Shown here: one piece after another, positions 18,314-26,776 of the stretch
Layout: each line of letters begins with the position of its first letter
Position numbering within the stretch: the stretch's first letter is position 1
Assembly: GCF_001953175.1 (NCBI RefSeq)
Contig: NZ_CP018258.1
Location: 710,210-774,209, forward strand
Length of the DNA: 64,000 nucleotides
From: Dehalogenimonas formicexedens
GTDB lineage: Bacteria; Chloroflexota; Dehalococcoidia; Dehalococcoidales; Dehalococcoidaceae
Direction of reading: 5' to 3'
Position numbers and translations under genes: made by a program
The notes under the pieces: generated by a model
Databases searched by the model: none
The model's input: the letters and a program-made list of their open reading frames with translations, nothing else
Told to the model about the DNA's origin: nothing

Positions 18314-18335
18314 GCGTTCCGCCTCAACGGAACGC
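18314..18335 (+). terminator. hairpin after the antiporter gene
   Basis: GCGTTCCG-CCTCAA-CGGAACGC, 4 bp after the antiporter stop, followed by GGTTCATTATTT. The stem is perfect but the T-run is weak. Confidence 0.55.
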
Positions 18336-18345
18336 GGTTCATTAT

Positions 18346-18375
18346 TTGTCACGTTAGCATTAAATAAGTTAAAAT
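18346..18375 (+). promoter_or_regulatory. probable promoter of tRNA-Arg
   Basis: TTGTCA (18346-18351), 18-bp spacer, TAAAAT (18370-18375), placing the start about 8-12 bp before tRNA-Arg. It may also feed the por operon that begins 42 bp after the tRNA. Confidence 0.45.
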
Positions 18376-18392
18376 AGACGTCTATCCCATTT

Positions 18393-18465
18393 GCCCCTGT
18401 AGCTCAGGTGGATAGAGCACCAGCCTCCGAAGCTGGTAGCGAGCGTTCGAGTCGCTCCAGGGGCA
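18393..18465 (+). tRNA. tRNA-Arg (anticodon CCG)
   Basis: 73-nt cloverleaf without encoded CCA. Acceptor GCCCCTG paired with CAGGGGC, anticodon stem CCAGC/GCTGG with loop CTCCGAA, T-loop GTTCGAGTC. Confidence 0.97.
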
Positions 18466-18507
18466 TTTCCTGCGTAGTAACTTTTTTCAAGAGGGGGAGG
18501 AGCTACT

Positions 18508-19083
18508 ATCGACAGCGAGCTTATCGAGATCAGGTGGCACGGCCGCGGCGGTCAAGGCGCCGTCACATCAGCCGAACTTATCGCCCAGGCGGCAATCGCC
18601 GAAGGCAAATTCGCCCAGGGATTTCCCAGTTTTGGTCCGGAACGGCGCGGCGCGCCGGTCATGGCTTACAACCGGATCAATCAACATCATCCCATAAGAA
18701 ACCGCGCCGGCATCACCCAGCCGGACGTGGTGGTTGTGCTCGATCCAAGCCTTTTGGCCATCGGCAAGGTGACTTCCGGATTGAAAGATGGAGGTACGGT
18801 TGTCATAAACACCTCCAAGGCCATCGAGGCTTTCCCGGAACTTTCCGAGCGATGGAACGTGGCCATTATCGATGCCACCCGCATTGCCCGGGAAGAACTT
18901 GGGGTCCCGATTGTCAACACCACCATGCTAGGCGCACTCCTGAAGGCGACCGGTGCCATCGACATTTCAGCCATGACCGAACCGCTTAAAGGCCGTTTCG
19001 GTAGATTGGCCGATAAAAATATCAAAGCGCTCAAGCGGGCATTCGAAGAAACCCAGGTAAAGGAGCTGAAAACCGTTGGCTAA
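18508..19083 (+). CDS. porG: 2-oxoacid (pyruvate):ferredoxin oxidoreductase gamma subunit; apparent ATC start
   Basis: A 191-residue protein. 'EIRWHGRGGQGAVTSAELIAQAA' and 'FGPERRGAPV' are the signature of gamma subunits of the pyruvate/ketoacid:ferredoxin oxidoreductases. The first in-frame ATG is at 18661, which would delete 51 residues including the GRGGQG loop. Back to an in-frame TAA at 18478 there is no ATG, GTG or TTG. The Shine-Dalgarno GGAGG (18496-18500) is 7 nt from ATC at 18508, exactly where related proteins begin, so ATC is the best start. A base error in the assembly is the alternative. First gene of a seven-gene operon. Confidence 0.85.
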   Translation: MDSELIEIRWHGRGGQGAVTSAELIAQAAIAEGKFAQGFPSFGPERRGAPVMAYNRINQHHPIRNRAGITQPDVVVVLDPSLLAIGKVTSGLKDGGTVVINTSKAIEAFPELSERWNVAIIDATRIAREELGVPIVNTTMLGALLKATGAIDISAMTEPLKGRFGRLADKNIKALKRAFEETQVKELKTVG

Positions 19084-19372
19084 ATCGGAATTCGAATTGA
19101 CCTGGCAGGATATCGAGATCGGCGCCGCCGTCACCGAACCCGGCAGCGCAGCGGCTTATAAGACAGGCGACTGGAAATCCCAGCGGCCTACCTATGATTT
19201 CAGCCGGTGCCTGAAGTGCGGCATCTGTTACGTTTTTTGCCCCGAAGGTTGTGTCCGTCAGAACCAGAAGGGACATTTTGAGGCTAATCCATACTACTGC
19301 AAGGGCTGTGGCATCTGCGCATACGAATGCCCCACCAGGGTAATCGTCATGCGGGAAGAGGAGGAGAAATAA
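19076..19372 (+). CDS. porD: 2-oxoacid:ferredoxin oxidoreductase delta subunit (2x[4Fe-4S] ferredoxin)
   Basis: A 98-residue electron-transfer subunit with two CxxCxxCxxxC motifs: 'CLKCGICYVFCPEGC' (about 43-57) and 'CKGCGICAYECP' (about 75-86). The N-terminal extension 'LTWQDIEIGAAVTEPG' is usual for PorD. The TTG start overlaps the gamma gene by 8 bp. It passes electrons from the TPP site on the beta subunit to ferredoxin or to the NuoEFG-like proteins encoded downstream. Confidence 0.93.
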   Translation: MAKSEFELTWQDIEIGAAVTEPGSAAAYKTGDWKSQRPTYDFSRCLKCGICYVFCPEGCVRQNQKGHFEANPYYCKGCGICAYECPTRVIVMREEEEK

Positions 19373-20548
19373 ATGGGGAAACGCGTTGGGGTTGAGGTCT
19401 CCATTGCCCTGGCTGATGCGGTTAAACTGGCTGATGCCGACGTCATCGCCGCCTATCCCATTACTCCCCAGACCCACATTGTGGAGCACCTGGCGGAACT
19501 GGTGGCTGAAGGCGAACTGGACGCCGAATATATCCCGGTCGAATCCGAGCATTCCGCTCTCTCTGCTTGCCTTGGCTCTGCGGCAGCCGGCGCCCGAACT
19601 TTCACAGCGACGGCCGGGCAAGGCCTTGAGTTGATGCACGAAGTACTTTACGTTGCCTCAGGCATGCGCCTGCCGATCATCATGGCGGTTGCCAACCGGG
19701 CATTATCGTCGCCGTTGTCGGTTTGGGGCGACCATTCCGATGCCATGGCGGTGAGGGACACCGGCTGGATCCAGATCTTTACCGAAAACGGCCAGGAAGT
19801 AGTCGATCAAATTATCTGCGCCTTCAGAATCGCGGAAGACCCCAATGTGCTTTTGCCGGTGATGGTTCATCTCGACGGGTTCAATCTGTCCCATGTTATC
19901 GAGCCTATCGAAATGCCGACCGAAGAGGAAGTTTGCGATTTCCTTCCGGTCCGGCGCAACCCCCTGACGCTGCATCCATCCAAGCCGGTGGCCATGGGCG
20001 ATTTCGCTCCGCCGGTGGTTTACACTGAAGCCAAATGGGCGCAGGAACAGGCGATGATGGCGGTAAAGCCGACTATCCTTGATATCTGGGATGATTTTGC
20101 CAAGAAATTCGGCCGGGAATACAAGCCTGTCGAATGTTACAAATGCGACGGCGCCAAGAACCTGTTGTTTACCATGGGTAGTTTCTCCGAGACGGCGATG
20201 ACCGCGGTCGACAAGCTGAGAGACGCCGGGGTGGACATCGGCCTCATCCGGCTGCGCCTGTGGCGGCCGTTCCCTTTCGAGGAATTCCGCGCCGCGGTCA
20301 AGAATGCCGAAACCTTGCTCGTCCTCGACCGCTGCATCTCCTCCGGCGGTCCCGGCGGACCGGTTGCATCGGAACTCAAGGCCGCCCTCTACAATGAAGA
20401 AAAGAAGCCCAAGGTGGTCAGTTTCGTCGGCGGACTGGGCGGCAGAGACATCACTGTCGCCGGATTTGAAAAGATTATACTCGACGGTCTGGAGCTGGCA
20501 GCCAAAGGTCAGGAAAGGGAGTATGAGATCGTGGGGGTGAGGGAATAA
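19373..20548 (+). CDS. porA: 2-oxoacid (pyruvate):ferredoxin oxidoreductase alpha subunit
   Basis: A 391-residue subunit with 'AYPITPQTHIVEHLAEL' and 'VESEHSALSACLGSAAAGARTFTATAGQGLELM', the pyrimidine-binding half of the TPP fold, followed by the C-terminal 'LLFTMGSFSETAMTAVD' transketolase-C-like domain. Starts immediately at the end of the delta gene with GAGGAG in the preceding codons. With beta, gamma and delta it forms the four-subunit enzyme that interconverts pyruvate + CoA and acetyl-CoA + CO2 using ferredoxin. In a C2-assimilating anaerobe it would run as pyruvate synthase. Confidence 0.94.
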   Translation: MGKRVGVEVSIALADAVKLADADVIAAYPITPQTHIVEHLAELVAEGELDAEYIPVESEHSALSACLGSAAAGARTFTATAGQGLELMHEVLYVASGMRLPIIMAVANRALSSPLSVWGDHSDAMAVRDTGWIQIFTENGQEVVDQIICAFRIAEDPNVLLPVMVHLDGFNLSHVIEPIEMPTEEEVCDFLPVRRNPLTLHPSKPVAMGDFAPPVVYTEAKWAQEQAMMAVKPTILDIWDDFAKKFGREYKPVECYKCDGAKNLLFTMGSFSETAMTAVDKLRDAGVDIGLIRLRLWRPFPFEEFRAAVKNAETLLVLDRCISSGGPGGPVASELKAALYNEEKKPKVVSFVGGLGGRDITVAGFEKIILDGLELAAKGQEREYEIVGVRE

Positions 20549-21468
20549 TGCAAAACTTAGGGGTTTACGCCTCACGACTGGTGACCAAAGAAGAGAATTT
20601 TGTGCCGGGACACCGCGCCTGTATCGGTTGCGGCGAGGCACTGGCGGTCAGGCTGGCGGCCAAGGCTTTCGGCAAGAACACCATCGTGGTCAACGCCACC
20701 GGCTGTATGGAAATCGTGGCGTCCCAATTGCCCTATACCTCTTGGAAATTGCCCTGGATCCATACGCTGTTTGAAAACTCCGCCGCGGTCGCCTCAGGTG
20801 TTGAATCGGCGCTGAAGGTCCAGATGCGCAAGGGTAAGATCCCCCAGGAAGACATCAAAACGGTTGCCATCGGCGGCGACGGCGCCACAGTGGACATCGG
20901 CCTGCAGGCCATTTCCGGCGCTTTTGAACGCGGCCATGACTTTCTGTACATCTGCTTCGACAACGAAGCCTATATGAACACCGGCATTCAGCGCTCGTCG
21001 GCGACCCCTTTCGGCGCCTCGACCACGACCTCTCCAGCCGGCCGGGCCAAGGCCGGGCAGATGTCCTGGAAGAAAAATATGCCGGAGATCGCCGTGGCCC
21101 ACAATATTCCATACGTGGCCACAGCCTGCCCCAGTTATCCTTTTGACCTGATCGAGAAGGTCAAAAAGGGCCTGGCGACCAAAGGGCCAGCCTATATTCA
21201 CGTTCTTTCCGTCTGCCCCACCGGCTGGCGCTGCGATACCGAGATCAGCATCATGCTCGGTCGGCTGGCTACCGAGACCGGCGTCTTCCCGTTGTACGAA
21301 GTTGAAAACGGCAAATACAAGATGAGCCTGGTGCCGGAGAAATTGAAGCCGGTCAAGGATTACCTCAAGCTGCAGAGGCGTTTCCGGCATTTGAAACCCG
21401 ATGCCATTGAAGCCATTCAGTCGCGGGTGACCGAGGAATACGAGAAACTACTGGAGAAAGCGGTATGA
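20548..21468 (+). CDS. porB: 2-oxoacid (pyruvate):ferredoxin oxidoreductase beta subunit
   Basis: A 306-residue TPP-binding subunit. The cluster cysteines begin in 'HRACIGCGEAL', the TPP/Mg motif is 'GDGATVDIGLQAISGAFERG ... DNEAYMNTGIQRS', and a late Cys is in 'SVCPTGW'. 'PFGASTTTSPAG' is the form seen in pyruvate-specific enzymes rather than 2-oxoglutarate ones. The ATG shares a base with the alpha stop codon (TAATG). Confidence 0.94.
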   Translation: MQNLGVYASRLVTKEENFVPGHRACIGCGEALAVRLAAKAFGKNTIVVNATGCMEIVASQLPYTSWKLPWIHTLFENSAAVASGVESALKVQMRKGKIPQEDIKTVAIGGDGATVDIGLQAISGAFERGHDFLYICFDNEAYMNTGIQRSSATPFGASTTTSPAGRAKAGQMSWKKNMPEIAVAHNIPYVATACPSYPFDLIEKVKKGLATKGPAYIHVLSVCPTGWRCDTEISIMLGRLATETGVFPLYEVENGKYKMSLVPEKLKPVKDYLKLQRRFRHLKPDAIEAIQSRVTEEYEKLLEKAV

Positions 21469-21935
21469 CGCTGGACACCAAATCTTTCGCCGAGGTGGTC
21501 AATACCATCCTGGCCAAATACGAAAACGACGCGGCCATGCTGGTCGGCATCTTGCAGGATATTCAATCCGAATTGAACTATCTGCCCAGGGAGTGCCTGG
21601 TGATGGTCAGCGAGGGGCTCGATATCCCGCTTTCACGAGTCTACAGCGTATCCACTTTTTTCAAGGCGTTCAGCCTGAAACCGCGCGGGCGCCACAGCCT
21701 GCACGTCTGCATGGGCACCGCCTGCCATGTTCGCGGCGCCGAGAAGGTTCTTGACAAGCTGCAGACGGAACTCTGCCTGTGCGCCGGGGAGACCTCGCCG
21801 GACATGAAATTCACCCTTGAGACGGTCAACTGCGTCGGCGCCTGCGCCCTGGGGCCGGTGGTAGTCGTCGACGGCGAATATGCCGGGCAGGTCACCACCG
21901 ATAAGGTCAAATCCATCTTAGAGGGTTGTAAATAA
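21465..21935 (+). CDS. NuoE/HydC-like thioredoxin-fold [2Fe-2S] subunit
   Basis: A 156-residue protein of the complex-I 24-kDa/NuoE family: helical N-terminus, then the cluster ligands in 'CMGTACHVRG' and 'CVGACALGP' (CxxxxC ... CxxxC). It overlaps porB by 4 bp (ATGA), so the link to the por genes is translational. Paired with the NuoF-like protein next in line it forms the NAD(P)H-oxidising module found in complex I, HydABC hydrogenases and NAD-linked formate dehydrogenases. Confidence 0.92.
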   Translation: MTLDTKSFAEVVNTILAKYENDAAMLVGILQDIQSELNYLPRECLVMVSEGLDIPLSRVYSVSTFFKAFSLKPRGRHSLHVCMGTACHVRGAEKVLDKLQTELCLCAGETSPDMKFTLETVNCVGACALGPVVVVDGEYAGQVTTDKVKSILEGCK

Positions 21936-23809
21936 TGGACATCGAAGAAAAAACCCTCAAACGGTTGAATTCGCCGCAAGAACTGGAAGCTTTGCGCCAG
22001 GAACTGCAACGCGCGTCATCGGCCAAATCCAAGACCATAACCATCTGCTGCGGCACCGGCTGCCTGGCCTACGGGGGCGCCAAGGTAGCCCAGGGCTTCA
22101 AGGATGAGATCAAGGCCCGCGGCCTGGAAAACGAGATCGAGGTCAAAACCACCGGATGCCACGGTTTTTGCGAGCGTGGCCCGCTGGTGGTCATCCGGCC
22201 GGAAAACGTCCTGTATCAACGGGTCAAACCCACTGATATCGGCGAAATCGTTGACACCGTCAAAGACGGCAATATCGTCGACCGGCTACTTTATACCATC
22301 CCCGGGACGAAAACAAAGGTAGCTCATGAGCATGATGTCCCATTTTATAAAAAGCAGATGCGACTGGTCTTCGGCGCCAACGGCTACATCGATCCCACCT
22401 CCATTGAAGATTATATCGGCTGCGGCGGTTATACCGCACTGGCCAAGACTCTCTATTCCATGACCCCCGACGAGGTCATTTCCGAGGTCAAGAAGTCCGG
22501 CCTCAGGGGCCGCGGCGGCGGCGGTTTTGCCACCGGAGCCAAATGGCAGAGCACTCAGGAAGCCCATGGCGATACCAAGTATGTCATCTGCAACTGCGAC
22601 GAAGGCGACCCGGGGGCGTTCATGGACCGGTCGCTCATGGAGGGCAACCCCCATGCCATACTTGAAGGTATGGTCATTGCCGCATTTGCCGTAGGCGCCC
22701 ATGAAGGCTATATCTACATCCGGAATGAATACCCGGTGGCGGTCAAGCACGCCGAAAGGGCTATCGCCCAGGCGGAGGCAATGGGGCTGCTGGGACGGAA
22801 CATCCTGGGCTCCGGGTTCGATTTTACCGTAAAGATCAACCGCGGCGGCGGCGCCTTCGTCTGCGGCGAATCCACCGCGCTGATGGCCTCTCTCGAAGGC
22901 AGGGTCGGAGAGCCGCGGGCCAAATACATCCACACTTCAGAGCGCGGCTTGTGGGACCAGCCGACGGTGCTCAACAACGTCGAGACCCTGGCTAATGTGC
23001 CTCTGATCATCAATAAGGGGTCCCAATGGTACTCCGGCATCGGGACCGCCAACAGCAAGGGCACCAAGATTTTTTCGCTGGTTGGCAAGGTAAACAACAC
23101 CGGCCTCATTGAGGTCCCGATGGGCATTACCCTGCGCGAGATCATCTATGATATCGGCGGCGGTATCCCCAAGAATAAGAAATTCAAAGCCATCCAGACA
23201 GGCGGTCCGTCCGGTGGCTGTCTGCCGGAATCCAGGCTCGATATGCCTGTCGATTTCGATGAACTGACCCGGGCCGGTTCGATGATGGGTTCCGGCGCCA
23301 TGATCGTCATGGACGAAGACAACTGCATGGTGGACATCGCCCGGTATTTCCTGTCGTTCCTTGAAGGCGAATCCTGCGGCAAATGCGTTCCCTGCCGCGA
23401 AGGCTTGAAGCGGATGCGCCAGATACTGGACCGCATCATTTCCGGCCGCGGTGAAGACGGGGATATCGAACTCCTGGAAGACCTGTCCGAAACTCTCACC
23501 TGGGGCGCCCTGTGCGGCCTTGGCAGCGGCGCCGCCAATCCGATCATGTCCACCCTGCGTTATTTCCGAGATGAATACGAATCCCATATCCGGGAAAAAC
23601 GTTGCCCCGCCGGTGTTTGTAAGCCCTTGATCACATACAATATCGTCGAGGCCAATTGCCCCAACTGCACCCTGTGCATCAAGGCTTGCCCGGCTGGCGC
23701 CATCACTGGGAGGGGTAAAAAGGTGCCGGTGGTGCTGGATCAATCCAAGTGCACCAAGTGCGGCGCCTGCTTCGACGTCTGCCGCCTGAACGCCGTGGAG
23801 GTACGATAA
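21935..23809 (+). CDS. NuoF/HydB-like NAD(P)H- and FMN-binding subunit
   Basis: A 624-residue, extended NuoF. An N-terminal thioredoxin-like [2Fe-2S] domain (about 25-115, 'CCGTGCLAYGG', 'CHGFCERGP') is followed by the FMN/NADH domain ('RGRGGGGFATGAKW', 'CNCDEGDPGAF', 'GGGAFVCGESTAL'), an SLBB domain, the N3 cluster site 'ESCGKCVPCREGL', and two C-terminal [4Fe-4S] motifs ('CPNCTLCIKACP', 'CTKCGACFDVC'). This is the HydB/NfnB-type architecture of electron-bifurcating enzymes. Its ATG overlaps the NuoE stop by one base. Confidence 0.93.
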   Translation: MDIEEKTLKRLNSPQELEALRQELQRASSAKSKTITICCGTGCLAYGGAKVAQGFKDEIKARGLENEIEVKTTGCHGFCERGPLVVIRPENVLYQRVKPTDIGEIVDTVKDGNIVDRLLYTIPGTKTKVAHEHDVPFYKKQMRLVFGANGYIDPTSIEDYIGCGGYTALAKTLYSMTPDEVISEVKKSGLRGRGGGGFATGAKWQSTQEAHGDTKYVICNCDEGDPGAFMDRSLMEGNPHAILEGMVIAAFAVGAHEGYIYIRNEYPVAVKHAERAIAQAEAMGLLGRNILGSGFDFTVKINRGGGAFVCGESTALMASLEGRVGEPRAKYIHTSERGLWDQPTVLNNVETLANVPLIINKGSQWYSGIGTANSKGTKIFSLVGKVNNTGLIEVPMGITLREIIYDIGGGIPKNKKFKAIQTGGPSGGCLPESRLDMPVDFDELTRAGSMMGSGAMIVMDEDNCMVDIARYFLSFLEGESCGKCVPCREGLKRMRQILDRIISGRGEDGDIELLEDLSETLTWGALCGLGSGAANPIMSTLRYFRDEYESHIREKRCPAGVCKPLITYNIVEANCPNCTLCIKACPAGAITGRGKKVPVVLDQSKCTKCGACFDVCRLNAVEVR

Positions 23810-23813
23810 TCAG

Positions 23814-24551
23814 ATGGTCAAAATAAATATCAACGGCCGCGACTTCGAGGCCGAGCCCTGCCAGACGGTGCTTTCAGTCGCCCAGTCGGCTGGCATCGAT
23901 ATTCCTACCCTGTGCCACACTGAGGCTGTCGCTGATTACGGCGCCTGCCGCATATGCCTGGTCGAGGTGGAAAGACGCGGGCGCAAGCGCCTGGTGACCT
24001 CCTGCCTGTACCCCGTGGAAGAAGGCATCAAGGTTACCACTGATTCCGAGCGAGTGAAAAAAGTCAGGAAGACGATCATAGAACTCCTCCTGGCACGTTG
24101 CCCGGACTCTCAAGCCATCAGGGAAATGGCGGAGAACATGGGCGTGACCGAATCGCGTTTCGCGCTGGAAGAAAAGGCTGAAACCGGCAGTTGCATCCTG
24201 TGCGGCCTGTGCACCCGTGTTTGCTCCGAAGTTGTCGGAGCATCAGCCATAAGCCTGGTCAATCGCGGTACGGCGCGTGAAGTAGCCTTGCCTTTCTACG
24301 ACGAGGCCAGTTCATGTATCGCCTGCGGCTCCTGCGCCTATATCTGCCCCACCGGCGCTATCAGCCTGGTAGACGCCGGCAGCAAACGGATCATTTCCTG
24401 GCCGAATGGCACCGTTGATTTCCAGATGAAGCAGTGCACCCGCTGCGGCTCCCATTATGCCCCGGTCCGACAGGTTGAATATATGATCGAGAGTTCAGGG
24501 CTGTCGCCGACCGAGTTCGAACTCTGCCCCGATTGCCGCAAACTCGACTAA
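23814..24551 (+). CDS. NuoG/HoxU-like iron-sulfur subunit without catalytic domain
   Basis: A 245-residue protein with an N-terminal [2Fe-2S] domain (Cys in 'LCHTEAVADYGACRICLVE' and 'TSC'), then two 4Fe-4S motifs ('CILCGLCTRVC', 'CIACGSCAYICP'). The C-terminus is a separate Cys4 patch, 'CTRCG' and 'CPDC', near the end. It stops where HydA would continue into an H-cluster domain or NuoG into a molybdopterin-like domain, so it cannot by itself reduce protons. Last gene of the operon; likely the scaffold that joins the NAD(P)H module to another enzyme, plausibly the Por complex. Confidence 0.9.
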   Translation: MVKININGRDFEAEPCQTVLSVAQSAGIDIPTLCHTEAVADYGACRICLVEVERRGRKRLVTSCLYPVEEGIKVTTDSERVKKVRKTIIELLLARCPDSQAIREMAENMGVTESRFALEEKAETGSCILCGLCTRVCSEVVGASAISLVNRGTAREVALPFYDEASSCIACGSCAYICPTGAISLVDAGSKRIISWPNGTVDFQMKQCTRCGSHYAPVRQVEYMIESSGLSPTEFELCPDCRKLD

Positions 24552-24654
24552 CCCTTGTCGAAACACTATTTTACAAGATACAATATCCAAACGAACCGAG
24601 CCTGATAAACTGTCCCGTACGGAAGTTGGTCGTTGGTGTTCGGGGTTTGTTCTC

Positions 24655-24727
24655 CGGGGTGTAGCGCAGTTGGTAGCGCGCAGCGTTTGGGACGCTGAGG
24701 TCGGAGGTTCGAGACCTCTCACCCCGA
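24655..24727 (+). tRNA. tRNA-Pro (anticodon TGG)
   Basis: 73-nt cloverleaf without encoded CCA. Acceptor CGGGGTG/CACCCCG, anticodon stem CAGCG/CGCTG with loop TTTGGGA, T-loop GGTTCGAGACC. Confidence 0.97.
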
Positions 24728-24786
24728 TTTTCCCCACCTTTCCACCCAACCCCGAATTCGCAATGCCTCAATTCCTGAATGCATCC

Positions 24787-24816
24787 AAAGCCCAAAGTTG
24801 AAAGCTGGGCTTTTTT
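24787..24816 (+). terminator. rho-independent terminator after tRNA-Pro
   Basis: AAAGCCCA, 11-nt loop, TGGGCTTT, then a T-run. It lies 60 bp after the tRNA and before the next gene. Confidence 0.85.
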
Positions 24817-24919
24817 ATTTGATACGGATACTTCAACGGTCACCAGCAGACTTAGGATACAGCTCGGATTTGACTTATGGCTACCATCTAATGAAAATGG
24901 AAAGAAACGGAGGGCAGCG

Positions 24920-25225
24920 ATGAGTTCCAAGACGGTCACGTTAAAAGTCAACGATGTCAACATACCGTTATCTTTCTTCGTCCAGACGTATTTCGACCGC
25001 GTTATGGACGGGATCATCGGATCTCTTGAAAACACCGGTTCCGCGGAAACACTTATGCTTGAGGGCTCGAACAACTCAGTCGCCCTGACCGTGAACGGCT
25101 TACCGGTGGCTATGAATGAGTTTGTTCGGCAAATTGTCCGGAAAACAGCCGAGGGAATGATCTCCAGCTTGAGGGGTATCGAAAAGATAGATACCTTCAA
25201 CATCAGCGTCGTTACGGGTAAATAG
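24920..25225 (+). CDS. small protein made of two homologous ~40-residue repeats
   Basis: A 101-residue protein of unknown family. Residues 10-48 ('VNDVNIPLSFFVQTYFDRVMDG') and 58-97 ('VNGLPVAMNEFVRQIVRKTAEG') align over their length: a beta hairpin entering a helix, then 'IIGSLENT'/'MISSLRGI' and a final strand. The ATG at 24920 has GGAGG 6 nt upstream; a longer in-frame extension to 24779 would cross the terminator and is rejected. The stop is one base from the TTG of the flavoprotein gene, suggesting co-expression. Function unknown. Confidence 0.75.
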   Translation: MSSKTVTLKVNDVNIPLSFFVQTYFDRVMDGIIGSLENTGSAETLMLEGSNNSVALTVNGLPVAMNEFVRQIVRKTAEGMISSLRGIEKIDTFNISVVTGK

Positions 25226-25226
25226 T

Positions 25227-26698
25227 TTGTCGAAATCCGATTATGATCTCATCGTAATCGGCTGCGGGGTTTCCGGGTTTACGGCGGCCACGATGGCGGC
25301 GGGGTTGGGTAAGCGCGTTCTGGTAGTGGAGAAAGAGTCATCGGCTAGAGACGCGGCGTTGCAGGGAGGGCTGCCGAGTAAAGCCTTGATCCGGGCTGCT
25401 GTCGCCGCCGAGACCATCCAAACCGGGCGGAAATATGGTTTGGGGTATTCTCCGCCAGAAATTGACATAGAGGGTGTGTTACCTAAAGTGCGATCGGTCA
25501 TTTCCGAAATGACCGTTTTTACCAAGGCAGGCAGATTGCTTCAACTAGGCGCCGATTATATTACCGGCCGAGCGTCTTTTATCGATCGTCACCGTATCAG
25601 TGTTGGAAACCGGATCGTCTCCGCCAGGAAGCTCATCATCGCCACCGGCGCCCGCCCGGCAACACTGGATGTCCTGGAAAAATCAGGTGCCGGTTATCTA
25701 ACCAGCGATACCTTGTTTCACCTTGAGCATTTGCCAAAGACGATAATGGTAGTCGGCGCCGGTCCGACCGGCGTCGAGATTGCCCTGGCGCTACGATTGC
25801 TGGGACTCGAAGTAACCGTCGTCGATTCCGCCGAATCGATCCTGAGTTCTGAAGACCGCGAAGTGGCAGCTCATGTGGCGGATTTCTTAAAGACAAGGGC
25901 ATCGTTATTTACGCCGGTCACGAGGTTACGGGATTGAAACGAGTGGAAGGGTTGGCGCGGCTCAGCATTTCAGGCGAAACGGGAGAATCGGTGATTCAGG
26001 CGGAAGAGGTGTTGCTCGCCGCGGGGCGTAAACCCAATATCGAAGGGCTTGACCTTGAGAAAGCAGGCGTTAATTTTAACCGGCAGGGTATTATCGCCAA
26101 TAAACACCTGAATACCTCGACCACGAACATATTTGCCTCCGGCGATGTGACTGATCGCATCCATCTGGTGGGCGGCGCCGAGCACCAGGGTCTGGTGGCC
26201 GCCAATAACGCATTATTGCCATTCAAGCAGTCGGTCACCTTAGATGACATAGCATGGACCGTGTTTACCAATCCACCTTTGGCGCATGTTGGACAAACCG
26301 AAGAGCAGGTCAAAGAGGATTATGGTTTCGCATACACGGTGTATCGGCAGGAATTCAAGAACATCGGGCGAGCCCAGTTGGAACAGGAGACCACGGGATT
26401 TGCCAAATATCTTTGTGACCAAAACGGTTGTTTGCTGGGAGCTCACATATTCGGCCCCGGCGCGGAGGCCGCCGCGCAGGAACTCCAATTGCTTAAAGCC
26501 CTTGGAAAACCTCTTTCAAGATTACATAACATAAAGCACGTTTTCCCGACATATTCTGAAGCCACCGTCAAACGATTGGCCGATATCGTGTACCTGCAAA
26601 AAATGGAATCCAACCCAATAGTACGGATGGCACTCAAGTTATTACCGGGATTCCGCAATAACATCAGCGCGGTAATATCACAATTGGAAAATAGCTGA
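25227..26698 (+). pseudogene. dihydrolipoamide-dehydrogenase/mercuric-reductase-like flavoprotein, frameshifted and lacking the redox disulfide
   Basis: Two frames (25227-25937 and 25934-26698) together give one ~490-residue class I pyridine nucleotide-disulfide oxidoreductase: FAD motif 'GCGVSGFTAA', NAD motif 'VVGAGPTGVEIAL', 'FASGDVTD', and C-terminal 'HVFPTYSEA'. The continuous frame is restored by adding one base in the A-run 25889-25891: after TTAAA the other frame reads DKGIVIYAGHEVTGLKR. The usual GGTCLNVGCIPSK motif reads AALQGGLPSK, so both redox cysteines are gone (Ala43, Gly48). Starts at TTG next to the 101-residue gene. Real decay or a sequencing error. Confidence 0.8.
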
Positions 26699-26723
26699 AA
26701 CCCAGGCTGGTAAAAAGCCCCTC

Positions 26724-26738
26724 GGGGTAAATTACCCC
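26724..26738 (+). terminator. short palindrome, possible terminator
   Basis: GGGGTAA-A-TTACCCC, a perfect palindrome 26 bp after the flavoprotein stop, followed by CCGTTTGTT. Confidence 0.4.
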
Positions 26739-26776
26739 CGTTTGTTCGGCGGCTGACAACACGATACAATTAGCCC

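Noticed and set aside
18408-18989. 193-codon Arg-rich frame over the start of porG
   Set aside because: It is a shadow: it begins inside tRNA-Arg and the porG frame explains the region.
25880-25900. Programmed -1 frameshift
   Set aside because: No proper slippery heptamer with a downstream structure is seen; a single-base loss explains it more simply.
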